Part shown: piece by piece, positions 5,738 through 6,093 of the stretch
Layout: the number at the start of each line of letters is the position of its first letter
Position numbering within the stretch: the first letter of the stretch is position 1
NCBI GenBank assembly: GCA_016284115.1
Contig: JAEEOD010000374.1
Span: forward strand, 1-6,093
DNA length: 6,093 bases
Direction: 5' to 3'
DNA from: Bacteroidaceae bacterium
GTDB lineage: Bacteria > Bacteroidota > Bacteroidia > Bacteroidales > Bacteroidaceae
Made by a program: the position numbers and the translations under genes
The notes under the pieces: generated by a model
Database searches by the model: none
The model's input: only the letters and a program-made list of their open reading frames with translations
Told to the model about the DNA's origin: nothing

Positions 5738-6093
5738 AAAAGATTTTAATGTTAAGTGTTGGTCGTCAGACGTACTTGGTAGATCTTTTTTACAAGTATT
5801 TTGACGTGGAAATAGGTGACAATAGCCCGCTAACAACCAATTTGTATAGGAATGTGAAGTCGTATTTAATGCCCAGATATGACTCAAACAATTATCTGCA
5901 GGCTCTAAAGAAGATTATTCTTGAAGATGGAATAGATTATCTACTATCATTAAGCGATATTGAGATAGCTCTTGTTGCCGGCTTAAAAAATGAATTACCA
6001 CCCACATGTGAGTTATTGATGCCAGATGGAGAGATATCCTATAAATGTTTGGACAAGTATGCTTTTTCAAAGTTTCTTGTTGCTAATGATTTT
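5734..6093 (+). CDS. Probable ATP-grasp ligase, N-terminal 120 residues (3' truncated by window edge)
   Basis: The frame opens with ATG at 5734, overlapping the preceding TGA (ATGA), and stays open to the window end. The visible 120 residues look like the pre-ATP-grasp domain of carbamoyl-phosphate-synthase-like/PylC-like ligases. They include a short Rossmann-like start (MKKILMLSVGRQTYLVDLF, 1-19), VEIGDNSPL (25-33), IDYLLSLSDIEIALVAGLK (67-85), and CLDKYAFSKFLVAND (105-119), the D-K-x(5-7)-L segment that normally leads into the ATP-binding domain. The ATP- and metal-binding residues lie beyond the window, so activity cannot be judged. ATP-grasp ligases join a carboxylate to an amine through an acyl-phosphate. 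Next to a PLP enzyme and the pse genes, a role in attaching an amino-acyl group to a sugar amine is plausible but unproven. No signal peptide or membrane segment is seen. Confidence 0.72.
   Translation, partial: MKKILMLSVGRQTYLVDLFYKYFDVEIGDNSPLTTNLYRNVKSYLMPRYDSNNYLQALKKIILEDGIDYLLSLSDIEIALVAGLKNELPPTCELLMPDGEISYKCLDKYAFSKFLVANDF

Overview
The window reads as part of a surface-glycan locus from a Bacteroidales bacterium, most likely Prevotella/Segatella or a near relative. This assignment is inference. It rests on the protein types, on A-rich rather than Shine-Dalgarno leaders before most starts, and on the fucose-synthase form with an extra internal segment. All recognisable genes lie on the + strand, and I see no tRNA, rRNA, CRISPR array or insertion sequence.

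Layout: (1) 1-491 is the C-terminal half of a GDP-L-fucose synthase, more GC-rich than the rest. (2) 492-604 is an AT-rich gap with two short palindromes and a 9-bp tandem duplication; it is the only plausible promoter region in the window. (3) 605-4481 holds four consecutive genes of CMP-pseudaminic acid synthesis: pseB (4,6-dehydratase/5-epimerase), pseC (aminotransferase), pseF (CMP-transferase) and pseG (UDP-sugar hydrolase). pseB and pseC are separated by 33 bp, most of it four copies of a 7-bp repeat. pseC/pseF and pseF/pseG overlap by one base (TAATG). (4) 4490-5737 encodes a fold-type III PLP enzyme of the diaminopimelate/ornithine decarboxylase superfamily. It overlaps by 4 bases (ATGA) with (5) 5734-6093, the start of a probable ATP-grasp ligase that runs off the window.

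How the genes work together: PseB and PseC convert UDP-GlcNAc to the 4-amino-altrose intermediate. PseH (N-acetyltransferase, not in the window) would acylate it, PseG removes UDP, PseI (condensation with phosphoenolpyruvate, not in the window) makes the nonulosonic acid, and PseF activates it with CMP. The decarboxylase-like and ATP-grasp genes follow pseG directly, with tight spacing. This suggests they make and attach an amino-acid-derived group to the nonulosonic acid or to the glycan carrying it. That role is a hypothesis and is the most interesting aspect of the window.
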